From: CAWIJK01 sp963836375
GTDB taxonomy: Bacteria > Actinomycetota > Acidimicrobiia > Acidimicrobiales > RAAP-2
Assembly (NCBI GenBank): GCA_963836375.1
Contig: CAWIJK010000004.1
Location: 558,001-622,000 of the forward strand
Length of the DNA: 64,000 nt
Reading direction: 5' to 3'
How positions within the stretch are numbered: position 1 is the first letter of the stretch; every line of letters starts with the position of its first letter. The notes under the pieces are model-generated. The model saw nothing but the letters and a program-made list of their open reading frames with translations, searched no databases and was not told where the DNA came from. Shown here one piece after another: positions 44,815 to 54,520 of this stretch. The position numbers and the translations under genes were made by a program.

Positions 44815-46338
44815 CTAGATGACTGCCGATCCATTCGCGTCGGCGGCAATCTCCCAGACGCCGGCGATCACCGTACCGTCGGAGCCGTACACCGTGGCCG
44901 ACGGGTTGAGTTCAAGGTTGATCAGGTTGCTCAGAGCAGCTGCAGGAGTCACGGAGCTGTCGGTGCCACCGTCGCAGACTTGCAGCGGCGAGGATCCGGT
45001 AGCAATCGAGCTCGAGTCGATGCCGGTGCCCTCGGTGATCGCCTGCAACTGACCAACCGTGCAGGTCACAGCCCCGTCGCCCGCCAACCCAAGAGAGGCC
45101 TTGGTCGTCGCGAAGTCTCCCGTGACTGCGCCATCTCCGAATTCGTAGGCGTTTTGATCGAGGAGCAACGTATTGTCCTTGGTCGTCGTGAAGGAGATGT
45201 TCGAGGGCGCCACCGGGTTGGCCGCACCATCTCCCCCGTTGAGGGCTGTGTTCCAGCCGCCATCGTCGCCCCAGCTGCATTGCGGACAACCGGTGGGGAC
45301 CGGCGGCGGCTTCCAGAATCCCACCCAATTGACGGGCGGGTCTTCGAGAGCCGCCGCGTCGTTCGACGCTACGACGCCCGCCCCCTTTGGCAGGTTCGAA
45401 CCCACCGGGCCCTCGCTGGTGCCCGTGAGCATGCCAACGACCGGGCTGAGCAGGCCCGGCTCGGCCAGCGATGCCGTGCAATCATTGAGCTGGAAGTCGT
45501 AGTCGGCGTAGGTCTCGACCGGTGCGACGTCCTGGCCACCGATGGTGAGAACACCTGCGCTGCTAACGACGGCGGGCGCCGACACCTCGATTTCGGTGCT
45601 GCTCAGCACGGCCGTCACCGAGATTGGGGGATTGCCCGGTCCAACCGGAGCGTTCGGATTCCCTTGGAGCGCATCGTTCCAAGCGCCATTGTCGTCGTAA
45701 GACCCAACGACGGGCTTGCCGACCATCGATGACGCGAAAATCCCGCCGTCGGAAGCGATTGTGGTCGAGCCCGAGGTGAACGTGACCGCGGACGATTCGT
45801 TCCCCTCCGTGGTTGTCGGATTCACTGTGACCACAGTCTTCGCTCTGACCGGGACCGGAAGCGGAGGTGTGAAACTGGCCGTATCGGGATTCCCCGTTCC
45901 GACGGGACCGTCCAATGCGTTGAAGGCGTTGCCCGTGTCGGTGAAGACCCCCGAGACTCCGGCGATCGTAAGGGTCTGTCCGACGATGAGCAATTGGCTC
46001 ACTGCAATCTCGGAGGCTCCACTGCCGGCGCTACTCGTGAGCTCAGCCGTCCCGCCGGCTCCGGCATAGATCGCCAGATAGCCCGAGCCCGGGTTGGCAC
46101 CAGACGACGATGTGTCGAAAGTCACACCACCGGTACCGCTCGTTCCTGAACCGTAATTTGCTGGATCTGGCTCGACCACTGGGCACTTCAGCGTTGGTGG
46201 CGCCGCGGCACTGGCAGGCGATGCTCCGCCGAGAGCTGCGAGGCCGGCCAACGGCAGCGCAGCCGCTGCCACCACCGCCAGCCGCTTCTGGATCCTCAGG
46301 TTGGTTTTTCTGCCCAACCGGTATCCCCGATCTCCCAT
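44815..46338 (-). CDS. secreted hypothetical protein
   Basis: 507 aa, ATG at 46338 with AGGAGGGAAGTGTC upstream. Signal peptide LAVVAAAALPLAGLAALGGA...ASA. The mature part is Ser/Thr/Gly-rich beta-structure. It has two short internal repeats in which IAVSQLLIVGQTLTIAGVSG resembles ISVTAVLSSTEIEVSAPAVV, and two related segments, SYDDNGAWNDALQGN and SWGDDGGWNTALNGG, each followed by a NPVAPSNI-like turn. Few Cys. No enzyme motif and no wall anchor. Extracellular, function unknown. Confidence 0.75.
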   Translation of the reverse strand: MGDRGYRLGRKTNLRIQKRLAVVAAAALPLAGLAALGGASPASAAAPPTLKCPVVEPDPANYGSGTSGTGGVTFDTSSSGANPGSGYLAIYAGAGGTAELTSSAGSGASEIAVSQLLIVGQTLTIAGVSGVFTDTGNAFNALDGPVGTGNPDTASFTPPLPVPVRAKTVVTVNPTTTEGNESSAVTFTSGSTTIASDGGIFASSMVGKPVVGSYDDNGAWNDALQGNPNAPVGPGNPPISVTAVLSSTEIEVSAPAVVSSAGVLTIGGQDVAPVETYADYDFQLNDCTASLAEPGLLSPVVGMLTGTSEGPVGSNLPKGAGVVASNDAAALEDPPVNWVGFWKPPPVPTGCPQCSWGDDGGWNTALNGGDGAANPVAPSNISFTTTKDNTLLLDQNAYEFGDGAVTGDFATTKASLGLAGDGAVTCTVGQLQAITEGTGIDSSSIATGSSPLQVCDGGTDSSVTPAAALSNLINLELNPSATVYGSDGTVIAGVWEIAADANGSAVI

Positions 46339-46929
46339 GACACTTCCCTCCTGTCGTCAATCATCAGGCCGGCACGGGTTGCCGACCCCCCGCACCTTCA
46401 GGGCGACCGGTAACGAATTGGTCAGGGTTCGGTAAATGGCTGGTGGGGGGATGATTGACAGCTATGACCTCAGCAAGCTCGGCGGGCGCTTCGTCCGCCA
46501 CCGGTTACCGGCCCCCGCGGGGCTGCCTACCGAATGATGGCGAGCTCGCTGCGAACCTCCACCACGAGCCGGCGCTCGTCCAGGATTTGGACTTCTCTGC
46601 AGCAGCGAGTTGAAGGACTCCATTGCCCCGTTGTCGCAGGCCACCTTCCCACCGCTCCCCGGAGCCTGGCCGCCTTGAACACGGCCCGACAAGCCTTGAA
46701 CGAGATCAACTGAATTCAGTTCCGAAAGAACTGCGCTCCGCAAACGGCACCACGTCCCGCTTAAACCCTCGGGGAACTTCATCAGTGTGGCATCCAACCT
46801 CTCCCGGCTACCCATAGGAGAAACTTCACCCGAACTTTTACAAGTCGCGATGCTATGAACTCTCCTTCGACAAACTCGATCCTGCTAACCCAAAGTTGTC
46901 TCTCGGATGTCCGGAGAGATGGTGTTCCG
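46339..46929. other. intergenic stretch with transposase remnant
   Basis: Apart from the IS3-like fragment at 46535-46680 nothing is recognised. Confidence 0.5.
46535..46680 (-). pseudogene. IS3-family transposase fragment
   Basis: Minus-strand fragment reading GSGGKVACDNGAMESFNSLL, the DNAxAESF block around the third acidic residue of IS3-type integrase domains. After a frameshift it continues with REVQILDERRLVVEVRSELA. Only about 45 residues survive, with no terminal repeats seen. Confidence 0.65.
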
Positions 46930-49233
46930 TCAGGTTGCGGGCCAGAGAGCTTTGCTCTGGCCGTCCACCCGCACGGCGAGGGATCCGTCGTTCGACAGCT
47001 GCACGTATCCTCCGCCACCGCTAGTGGCTGAATACCAAAGTGCCGGAGTTGGCTCGCCCTTTTTCGGAGCACCCAGCCCTTGGGGGTACACCACGAAATT
47101 GCCGTTCGATTGCATGATCGCATGGGCACCGATGTGGCCGGATGTCTTCGATTGAAACAGCTGAATCACATTTGCATTCGAGTAATCGAAGGGCTGGCAG
47201 AAGGAGCGCGGCGCGGCTGGTGTCAGATTCTGATACTCCACGAGGTTGCCATCCTGCTGCATCGTGAGGATGACTTGGCCATTCGGCGACCAGAGTGACT
47301 GATTTGGTCTCAGGACCCCACCGGCCCGCAACTCGGATGGCCCCTCGCCGAGAAAGCCGCACTGCCAGAAGACCGTTGCGTGGCCGGGCCCAAGCAGCAA
47401 CGTGTTGCCGTTGTTATTCAACTCGAGATAGGAATGGGGTAACCCGCCTGTTCCCGAGGACCACAACGCGGATGTCGGCTGGCCCGGCGGTGGCGCGCTC
47501 TTGCCCTTGGGATAGACGACGAGGTTCCCATCAAACTGAAGTCGGGCATAGGCGCCGAAATGTCCCCCCGTCCCGGTTTCCCAGAGCGTCTCCCCTCCGT
47601 GTCTCGAATAGTCGACGAGATTCCCGTCTGGGCGCATGGCAAGGACGAAGATCCCATTCGGCGAAGAGAGTGATTGGCCCGGCTGAAGAGATGCTCCCGG
47701 TGAAAGCGTCGACGGCGCCGGTGTTGGCCCCGAGCCACCGGGAAGAATCAGCACGAGCAACACTGCCAGGAGGGCCAGGATTCCCACGGCGGCGGCCAAA
47801 GCACTGAACGTCTTCTTTCGAGTGGGAGCTGGGCCAGTTTTCGCTGGAGAAGAGCCGTTACGCTGTTTCCGTGACTCTCGCGTTCGACTTGCCGAGGAGG
47901 CTCCGACTCCCTGAGAACCGGTGCTCGGGGCCCTCGGAGGTCGACCCGTTTCAGTCAGAGGTGGACGAGGGGGGACTCGCATCGCCGCAAGGCCCCGGTC
48001 CTCGAGAGCTGGCTCGGAGTCACCCAACTCGGGCTGAGGTTTCATTATCAACTGCCGGGTCTTATGGTCGGTGGTGGTGTCCTCACTCGACGGTTTGGCC
48101 CCCCTCCAGGATATTGGGACGGGATCAGGAGGGTCTACTGCAAAGAGATGGGCGTCACCGCCACGCAGATACAGGACCGGCGTAACCCACTCGAGCGTAT
48201 GCTCGCCCGTACCGAGAATGGCTGTCCGTCCACTGCGGACAGCTTCGTCGACTCCTCTTCCGGCGGCGACGGCTCTGTAGAAGCCGCGGGAAAACGCCAG
48301 AGCGGCGGGGTCGGTGATTGCGAACTGCATCGCGGCGACCGCGCTGACCCCGTGACGAACGAGCGTCGCAGCAGTACTGGCAAAGACATCATGTCCCCCG
48401 GTCTCTCCCGACGAGCACGAATTGAGGACCACCAAGCGGGGACGTGGACTCGCCTCGCTGAGGAGGACGGCGAACTTGCTAGCCCGCACGAGGTCCCGGC
48501 GACCGTCAGTGCGAACCATGTAGAGGACCCCCTCGTCCCCCGCCGCGTCGAATCCCCCGTGACCAATAAAGTGGATCACGTGCCAGGTCCCGTTTTGGAG
48601 CGCATCCTGGACGTCGTCCCAGGTCCCTCCTGGTGCCCACTGCAGCTCGACCCTTCCGTCCGCCAGCGGCTTCGACAACGCGTCAGCGAGCCGCCGTCTT
48701 TCCTCTTCGACGTCCAATTCGGCGAGATCGTGGGGACTGGCGATGATCCCGAGGATCCGCAAAGGTCCGGTAACACGCAGAGGATCGACAGGAGAAGGAA
48801 CCGGGAGATGGCGGACGAGCGGCTCAAGTCGGCAGACGTACTCGTGCCGCTCGGCGTCAAACATCGTTTCCCAGGGGAGCGCTGCCAACTCGGGGGCGCT
48901 GAGATTCAACACGATCCGGAGCGCATCACCTCTTGAATGCGCCGTCGCCAGGCTCGCCTGGTAACGATTGCCCACCGGTCCGGTGAACAGGCAGTCGAAC
49001 AGGGCTTTCCCAACCTCTCGAACCGGCCGTTCGGCCTCCGTCACCGAGCCGCGAGAGGACACCGAGGAGGCGAGCACCGAGTTCTCCAACTCTCCCCGGC
49101 GCTCGTTCAGCCGCTCGGCATCCAGGTCAAGGGCAATCGCCATCGTCTCACCGACGTCGGAGTACAGCACCCGAACGTTGTACTGACCGGGCTGACCGGT
49201 AGACGCCATCTCAATTTCGAGTTGGCTCGTCAC
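46930..49233 (-). CDS. CHAT-domain protease fused through a membrane helix to bulb-type lectin repeats
   Basis: 767 aa, GTG at 49233 with AGGGGG upstream. Residues about 95-365 are a CHAT (caspase-like) domain: LSAPELAALPWETMFDAERH, catalytic His225 in HFIGHGGFDAAG, catalytic Cys273 in LVVLNSCSSGE, and AAMQFAITDPAALAFSRGFY. A Pro/Ser-rich linker with basic residues leads to one TM helix at 476-498 (VGILALLAVLLVLILPGG). Residues 515-767 are two B-lectin units (QSLSSPNGIFVLAMRPDGNL, YARLQFDGNLVVY, and a second set near 640-760). Predicted topology: protease inside, lectin outside. It follows the papain-like gene by 57 bases. Confidence 0.9.
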   Translation of the reverse strand: MTSQLEIEMASTGQPGQYNVRVLYSDVGETMAIALDLDAERLNERRGELENSVLASSVSSRGSVTEAERPVREVGKALFDCLFTGPVGNRYQASLATAHSRGDALRIVLNLSAPELAALPWETMFDAERHEYVCRLEPLVRHLPVPSPVDPLRVTGPLRILGIIASPHDLAELDVEEERRRLADALSKPLADGRVELQWAPGGTWDDVQDALQNGTWHVIHFIGHGGFDAAGDEGVLYMVRTDGRRDLVRASKFAVLLSEASPRPRLVVLNSCSSGETGGHDVFASTAATLVRHGVSAVAAMQFAITDPAALAFSRGFYRAVAAGRGVDEAVRSGRTAILGTGEHTLEWVTPVLYLRGGDAHLFAVDPPDPVPISWRGAKPSSEDTTTDHKTRQLIMKPQPELGDSEPALEDRGLAAMRVPPRPPLTETGRPPRAPSTGSQGVGASSASRTRESRKQRNGSSPAKTGPAPTRKKTFSALAAAVGILALLAVLLVLILPGGSGPTPAPSTLSPGASLQPGQSLSSPNGIFVLAMRPDGNLVDYSRHGGETLWETGTGGHFGAYARLQFDGNLVVYPKGKSAPPPGQPTSALWSSGTGGLPHSYLELNNNGNTLLLGPGHATVFWQCGFLGEGPSELRAGGVLRPNQSLWSPNGQVILTMQQDGNLVEYQNLTPAAPRSFCQPFDYSNANVIQLFQSKTSGHIGAHAIMQSNGNFVVYPQGLGAPKKGEPTPALWYSATSGGGGYVQLSNDGSLAVRVDGQSKALWPAT

Positions 49234-49290
49234 GCTCGTACCCCCTGGGATCTGGCAGACTGCTCAGCCGTTGGTGAAGCCGGCCGACCG

Positions 49291-50397
49291 CTAAAGCTCA
49301 TCTTCGAGGGCATTGTCCGCGGGACCCGGCGGTCGGTGGAACACTGCGAACGCTTGAAGCGAGGGCGACGACCACAGATCCCGCGGTGTCACCGTATCCG
49401 GCACGACCCAAGAGCCCCCTGGTCCCGGCGGCGTACGGCCGAGAAGGCTCAGCAGTTTCCTCTTGACGGTTGTCTCCAGCGCCCGGCCCGCGATTCTGGC
49501 CATCTCACCCCAGACGTCGCCGGCACCCGGTTCGCCTCGACCCCGGGTTATCGGATATCGCGGATCAGATTCCAAAACGATGGAATCGTGGAGCATCAGG
49601 CCGATGTGGTCCCCAACGTCGGCGCCCCGCACCGTGGGACGATCCGGTGGCTGTCGGATCCGGGTGAGAGGTTCGACGACGTCGATGCAGAGCGGCTTGG
49701 CGGGATCGTCTGTCTCAGCCTCCGAATAGCATCGGAACACGAACTCCGAACAGGTGAGACCGCTCGACTCGTCGGACCCCGGCTTCCCGGTCTCGGGGTC
49801 CTCGCCCTCCCAGATCGAAAGGGAGGATTGAGAGAGTGAGTTCAGGATCGCCAGCCAGTGTTGGCTCTTCCGTTGTTCAAAGTCGCCGCTCTCCTCCCCG
49901 TTCCCTCTCGGTCGGTAGCTCCGGTAGAGAGAGGGGAGTATGAGCCGGTAGAGGCTCCGGTAGGCGTAGGAAGTGTCGGACTCAAGGTAGAACTGCGCAC
50001 GCTCGAGGATCGGATCCATTGAGCGACCACCGGCATCACGGTGGCGAAACGCGGTGACGGTCCGTTGCCGGCGTGACCGCAGATGGTCTCCCAGGTCCGA
50101 TTGCCGGACAGCCCCGTTTTCGGCATGACTGGTGGCTTCGGCGAAATGGCCGTTGCCAAGGTAGATCCCCGAGTGGTTGACCGGACGGTTCTCCCCAAAT
50201 TTGATGAGCCCGCTGAGAGGTCGAGCGGAGTCGAAGAGGAGGACATCGCCGGGGCGAAGCATCGAGACGAAGTCCTCTTCATCGGACGTCAGGCCGGGAT
50301 CGGGCACCCCAGACCCGCTGCTGGCCGACATCGCACCGACCGGCCGGTCCGCGGCCCCCGGGCCTGCGCTTTCCGAAAGCAACGAGCTCGGTTCCAT
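49291..50397 (-). CDS. permuted papain-like (YiiX/LRAT-type) hydrolase
   Basis: 368 aa from the ATG at 50397 (GGAGGACGAG upstream); the frame is open further left of the start but would cross the divergent gene. The permuted NlpC/P60 arrangement is visible: RPGDVLLFDSARPLSGLIKF, then the catalytic His75 in RPVNHSGIYLGNGHFAEAT, then the catalytic Cys216 in GLTCSEFVFRCYSEAE. Family members cleave or transfer at amide or thioester bonds (peptidoglycan, lipids). No signal peptide. First gene of a two-gene operon with the CHAT-lectin gene; divergent from the SARP-ATPase gene. Confidence 0.8.
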   Translation of the reverse strand: MEPSSLLSESAGPGAADRPVGAMSASSGSGVPDPGLTSDEEDFVSMLRPGDVLLFDSARPLSGLIKFGENRPVNHSGIYLGNGHFAEATSHAENGAVRQSDLGDHLRSRRQRTVTAFRHRDAGGRSMDPILERAQFYLESDTSYAYRSLYRLILPSLYRSYRPRGNGEESGDFEQRKSQHWLAILNSLSQSSLSIWEGEDPETGKPGSDESSGLTCSEFVFRCYSEAETDDPAKPLCIDVVEPLTRIRQPPDRPTVRGADVGDHIGLMLHDSIVLESDPRYPITRGRGEPGAGDVWGEMARIAGRALETTVKRKLLSLLGRTPPGPGGSWVVPDTVTPRDLWSSPSLQAFAVFHRPPGPADNALEDEL

Positions 50398-50481
50398 CTC
50401 GTCCTCCCTCCCCCCTGGCTCGGGCTGACCCAGGGTCCCAATCCCCAGGCCAACCCCCGCAACCGGGGTTAACATTACGAA

Positions 50482-53400
50482 GTGTACGTGAGCGTGCTCG
50501 GCCCGCTCGTGGTGGAGGGCGAGGACGGCCCGATCGAGATCGGCCCACCCCTGGACCGGGCTCTCCTGTGCCTCCTGGCGATCCACGCCGGCCGCACCGT
50601 CACAGCCACAAGTCTGGTGGAGGGCCTCTGGGGCGAGGATCCTCCGGCGTCGGCCCGTAAGGGCCTCCAGGGACGGGTCTCGGCCCTCCGGAGCGCACTC
50701 CCCGACGGCTCCATCGCGACAGCCTCGGGCGGCTACTCCCTCGCCGTGGACCCCGATGCGGTCGACCTGCACCGCTTCGAACAGCTGCTGTCCCGGGCAG
50801 CCCGGCCTGACAGTCGGGGGTCCATCCGGCAGCGCCGGGATGGAATCGAATCGGCGCTCGGGCTGTGGCGCGGGCCGCCAATGCCTGAGCTCGCAGATAA
50901 ACACGCGGGGTTGGCCCAGATCGCCCGTCTGGAAGAGCTCCGACTGAGTGCCCAGGAGGACCTCGTCGACCTGAGGCTCATGATGGGTGAACACCAAGAG
51001 GCCCTGGCCGACCTCGAGGCGTTGGTGACCTCGGAGCCGCTGCGCGAACGCCGGTGGGGTCAGCTGATGGTGGCGCTCTACCGGTCAGGCCGCCAGGCCG
51101 ACGCCCTGCGGTCGTACCAACTGGTGCGTCGCCGGCTGGCCGACGAGCTCGGCGTCGATCCCGGTCCCGAGCTGCGGCGCATTGAGCGTTTGGTCCTCGG
51201 TCACTCGCCCGAGCTGGACTGGGACGCCGGCCCGGTCGGCGGAGCGAGCCCGGAGGCGGAGAAGGACCCCGGAGGGGTGTCGACGAGCGGACCGCCGTCG
51301 GCAGCCGACCGCGTCGAACCGGAGACTTCTTCCCCCGGTGGCTGGGTTGCCAGGTTGCCCAACCCACAAGACGACCCCCTCCCGTTCGTCGGCCGTGACG
51401 TAGAGCTCAGCTGGCTGAGCGAACTGGCCCGTCGCACAGACGGCGCCACTCGGCCCGACCTGGCCCTCGTCATCGGAAGGGCCGGACACGGGAAGACCCG
51501 ACTGCTGACCGAGCTGAGCCGCGCCGCCCGAGAGCACGGGGTCCTCGTTGCAGGGGGATCGGCCGAGCACGACACGTCCCTGCCCTACGGGCCGTTCGCC
51601 GACGTGGTGCGTGATCTCCTGGCGCAGGTCGGCGATCAGGCCCTCGGCGAGGGACACCTCCGCGACGACCTGGTCTGGTTGGTGCCTGAGCTCGGCCCCC
51701 CACCGATCGTAGAGCTGGCGGAGCTCAGCCTGGCCCGGGCCCGACTCATCGAGGCGGTGCTCCAGCTCCTGGCCGGTGTCGGCACTTCCCAACCCTTGTT
51801 GATCTTGATCGATGACGCCCACCGGCTCGGTGAGGGGGCGATGTCCCTCCTGCGGGCCATTCTCAGCCGACCGTGGCTGAGACACATCGCTGTCGTCGTG
51901 GCCTGTCGGAGTGACGAGGAGAACCGCGGTATTCCACAAGGCGACGCCTCGATCGAACTGCTCAGCCATCAGGGCAGCGTCGCCATCGAACTGGGCCGCC
52001 TCTCCAGCACTGATCTCCACACCCTGACCACGCGACTCGGATCCCAAGATTCCGGACTTGAGCCGGGAAACGGCATGCAGTGGTTGGCGGACGAGACCGG
52101 CGGCATCCCCCTGCTCGTACGCGAGGTTCTGGCCCGTCCCACACCTCGGAACCGTGGATCGCGGCCGGAGCCCGCCACGACCGGCAGGGTGAGCCCACTG
52201 GTCGAGAGCGTGATCGGACGGAGGCTCTCGCGGCTGGAGGTTCGGGCGCAGAAGCTTCTCGAGGTTGCGAGCGTGATCGGCATGCAGTTCGATGCCGAGG
52301 TGTTGGCCGCCGCCAGTGATTGCCGGTTGACGGAGGTGAACGAGGTGCTCGATGGCCCGCTCCGGGCCGGGATCATCACCGAATCGGATCGATACGGCCG
52401 GTATGCCTTTGACCACGGATTGATCCGCGAGGTGTTGGAGAGCGGCGTGCCGGAGAGCACCCGGATGCGACTCCACGGGAAAGTAGCAATGGTGCTCCAG
52501 CTGGGAGGGGCCGATCTGGAGGCTGCCCGTCACGCCCTTGAGGGGTGGCCCAGCCTCGAAACGGAGGATGCCGTCGGCATCGTCCTGACCGGCATCGATC
52601 ATGCCCTCCATTCACTGGATTTCGAGCTTGCCCTAGGCCTCTGCACGGACACCATTGCCGACCACGCCACAGAACTCACGCCTGGATCTTCCTCGGATCT
52701 CCTGGTTCGCCTGGGGCGTGCGCAATCCCTGGCCGGCAGGCGGACCGAGGCCGACGATACGTGGCGACGAGCCGCTGATCTCGCGCGAGAGGCCGGTGAC
52801 TGGGAGCGATTCGGCCAAGTTGCGCTGGGGACTATGCAGCATGCCCGGATGACCACCCCATCCGATCTCCGCTGGTCACTTCTCAACGAAGCACTCGACC
52901 GTACCGGTCCGGAGTGGACCCGCCAACGGATCCTTGTGGCATGTGCCTGGTTGAACGAGGCATCCACGACCGCTCGGCGCGCGGCAAGCGGGGACTTCGA
53001 GGCAGACGTCGTGAGAGCTGCCCGCGAGCTCGATGATCCACGGGTGCTCGTTGCCGCTTATCACGCCCGTCACGTCGTAGCTCGAAGTTCAAGCGTCGCG
53101 GGTCGGCGGAAATACTGCGCCGAGTTCCTTGGCGTGGCCGAGGACGTGGGTGACCCGTCCTGGCTCTTCCACGCTCGGCTGGCATGTCTCCTCGATGCTG
53201 TCGCTGCCGGTGAGGGGGACTTAGCGTTCCAACAACTTGAATCTCTCCGACAGGTCTGCGCGGAGTTCCGAGACCCGTTCGCCCTCTGGACATGCGAGAT
53301 GGCGACGGCCACGTTTGCTCGTCTCCAAGGGCGATTCGAGGCGGCTGATGAACATGATGCCGCCGCTCGCCAACTCGGGACCCGGCATGGCATCGTCGAC

Positions 53401-54024
53401 GCTGATGCTGCTCACGGAGCCAGCCTCTTTGTCCGGGCATACCATCGGGGTGGCCTGGGAACGGTTCGACCGGTCATCGAGCAGTTCGCGGCTGAGCACA
53501 CCTTGACCCTCGCTTGGACGGTCGGTGCCGGCCTGGCCGCTGCCGCCGATGAGGACTTTGAGGCAGCTCGGGCCTGCCTGGAGCATGCGCTTCCGGAGTT
53601 GGCCGATGGCCCGCAGGACGGCATCTGGCTACCGGCCGCCTGTATGGCCGCCGATATCGCCGGGTGGATCGGAATCGACGGGAGTCGGGTCAGCGAACTG
53701 GAACGGCTCCTGTCACCGTATGCCGGGCAGTTCGCGATCGTTGGCCCCTTGACCAGCGAGTTCGGCCCCACCGACCGCTGCCTTGGAATGTTGGCGTCGA
53801 GACGCGGGGACCACCTGTGCGCCGACGAACGATTTGCCTCGGCCATCGCCCTTGCCCAGGGGATCGGCTCGCGCCCGTGGGAGCTTCGGGCCCGCACCGA
53901 CTGGTTACTCGCCGATCGAGCCGCCGGACGGCCGCCGAGACCGTGGTGGCAATCCCTCCAGAGCGACCTGAGCGAAGCCCAGTTGTACGGATCAGAGGCA
54001 AGGCTCCTTGCGACAGACGCTTAA
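50482..54024 (+). CDS. SARP-type regulator with BTAD and AAA ATPase domains
   Basis: 1180 aa. GTG at 50482 or 50488, with CATTAC a few bases upstream (leaderless). Residues 1-95: OmpR-like winged helix (YVSVLGPLVVEGEDGPIEIG, LLCLLAIHAGRTVTATSLVE). About 95-245: BTAD (LRERRWGQLMVALYRSGRQA, DALRSYQLVRRRLADELGVD). About 300-480: STAND/AAA-type NTPase with Walker A VIGRAGHGKTRLL and Walker B PLLILIDDAHRL. The remainder is helical, TPR-like. No LuxR HTH at the C-terminus. Probably senses a signal through the ATPase/TPR part and activates the divergent papain-like/CHAT operon, its own gene, or targets downstream. Confidence 0.9.
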   Translation: MYVSVLGPLVVEGEDGPIEIGPPLDRALLCLLAIHAGRTVTATSLVEGLWGEDPPASARKGLQGRVSALRSALPDGSIATASGGYSLAVDPDAVDLHRFEQLLSRAARPDSRGSIRQRRDGIESALGLWRGPPMPELADKHAGLAQIARLEELRLSAQEDLVDLRLMMGEHQEALADLEALVTSEPLRERRWGQLMVALYRSGRQADALRSYQLVRRRLADELGVDPGPELRRIERLVLGHSPELDWDAGPVGGASPEAEKDPGGVSTSGPPSAADRVEPETSSPGGWVARLPNPQDDPLPFVGRDVELSWLSELARRTDGATRPDLALVIGRAGHGKTRLLTELSRAAREHGVLVAGGSAEHDTSLPYGPFADVVRDLLAQVGDQALGEGHLRDDLVWLVPELGPPPIVELAELSLARARLIEAVLQLLAGVGTSQPLLILIDDAHRLGEGAMSLLRAILSRPWLRHIAVVVACRSDEENRGIPQGDASIELLSHQGSVAIELGRLSSTDLHTLTTRLGSQDSGLEPGNGMQWLADETGGIPLLVREVLARPTPRNRGSRPEPATTGRVSPLVESVIGRRLSRLEVRAQKLLEVASVIGMQFDAEVLAAASDCRLTEVNEVLDGPLRAGIITESDRYGRYAFDHGLIREVLESGVPESTRMRLHGKVAMVLQLGGADLEAARHALEGWPSLETEDAVGIVLTGIDHALHSLDFELALGLCTDTIADHATELTPGSSSDLLVRLGRAQSLAGRRTEADDTWRRAADLAREAGDWERFGQVALGTMQHARMTTPSDLRWSLLNEALDRTGPEWTRQRILVACAWLNEASTTARRAASGDFEADVVRAARELDDPRVLVAAYHARHVVARSSSVAGRRKYCAEFLGVAEDVGDPSWLFHARLACLLDAVAAGEGDLAFQQLESLRQVCAEFRDPFALWTCEMATATFARLQGRFEAADEHDAAARQLGTRHGIVDADAAHGASLFVRAYHRGGLGTVRPVIEQFAAEHTLTLAWTVGAGLAAAADEDFEAARACLEHALPELADGPQDGIWLPAACMAADIAGWIGIDGSRVSELERLLSPYAGQFAIVGPLTSEFGPTDRCLGMLASRRGDHLCADERFASAIALAQGIGSRPWELRARTDWLLADRAAGRPPRPWWQSLQSDLSEAQLYGSEARLLATDA

Positions 54025-54148
54025 CCTCCGATATCACGGCGCTTCTCGGCGTTCACCGGCGGTCGGCCGGCAGCCCTCACGGCGGGCGCAGGACCACTGG
54101 GTCGGGGCGACCCGCTTATAGCCTTCATCCCCCAATCGACCTGGATCA

Positions 54149-54187
54149 TTACCGAATCACAACCGGACCGTTACCGCCCGCTTTTAC
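54149..54187 (+). promoter_or_regulatory. direct repeats with 11-base phasing, candidate SARP binding site
   Basis: TTACCG (54149), CAACCG (54160), TTACCG (54171) and the weaker TTTTAC (54182) start exactly 11 bases apart. SARP regulators bind heptamer direct repeats with 11- or 22-base periodicity. TTACCG-A-CAACCG recurs at 54209-54221. Confidence 0.45.
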
Positions 54188-54237
54188 CCTTCCACTTGCG
54201 TGGAACCATTACCGACAACCGGGTGGCAAGGAAGTGA

Positions 54238-54452
54238 AGGTGCGGACCAACGGCATCGTGGACAACGGCAGGTTCTGTACCTGGCCTGGCAGCGACCCAG
54301 CCTCGCGGCGCCGCCCTCGATCAGCGGAACGGGAACGCTCATCGGGAGCAGACGCCGCCAAACCGGGGATCATGAGGGCCGATGGCAAGCTACTCATCGG
54401 AATCAGCCAGGAGCCCCGTTTGCGTCCGTCTCGCTCGCGAGGGGCAGGCTGA
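54238..54452 (+). CDS. possible small protein after the phased repeats
   Basis: GTG at 54238 with AAGGAA close upstream. 71 residues beginning MKVRTNGIVDNGRFCTWPGS and rich in Arg and Ser later. Its only support is position just after the phased repeats and before the hairpin at 54472; composition is not convincing. Confidence 0.2.
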
Positions 54453-54471
54453 CTCAGCCCTCCCAGTGATC

Positions 54472-54520
54472 CCTTCCACGGTCGTGGGGACATTCCCCTC
54501 CCCCCCGCGGCCGTGGAAGG
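54472..54520 (+). terminator. nested hairpin, possible terminator
   Basis: CCTTCCACGG pairs with CCGTGGAAGG (10 bp); inside, GGGGA pairs with TCCCC. Followed by TTTCTCT. Confidence 0.45.

Noticed and set aside
46535..46680. Active insertion sequence
   Set aside because: Only about 45 residues of transposase remain, frameshifted, with no terminal inverted repeats.
51085..52611. Long minus-strand frame inside the SARP-ATPase gene
   Set aside because: Antisense shadow; the plus strand carries Walker A and B motifs and a continuous domain order.
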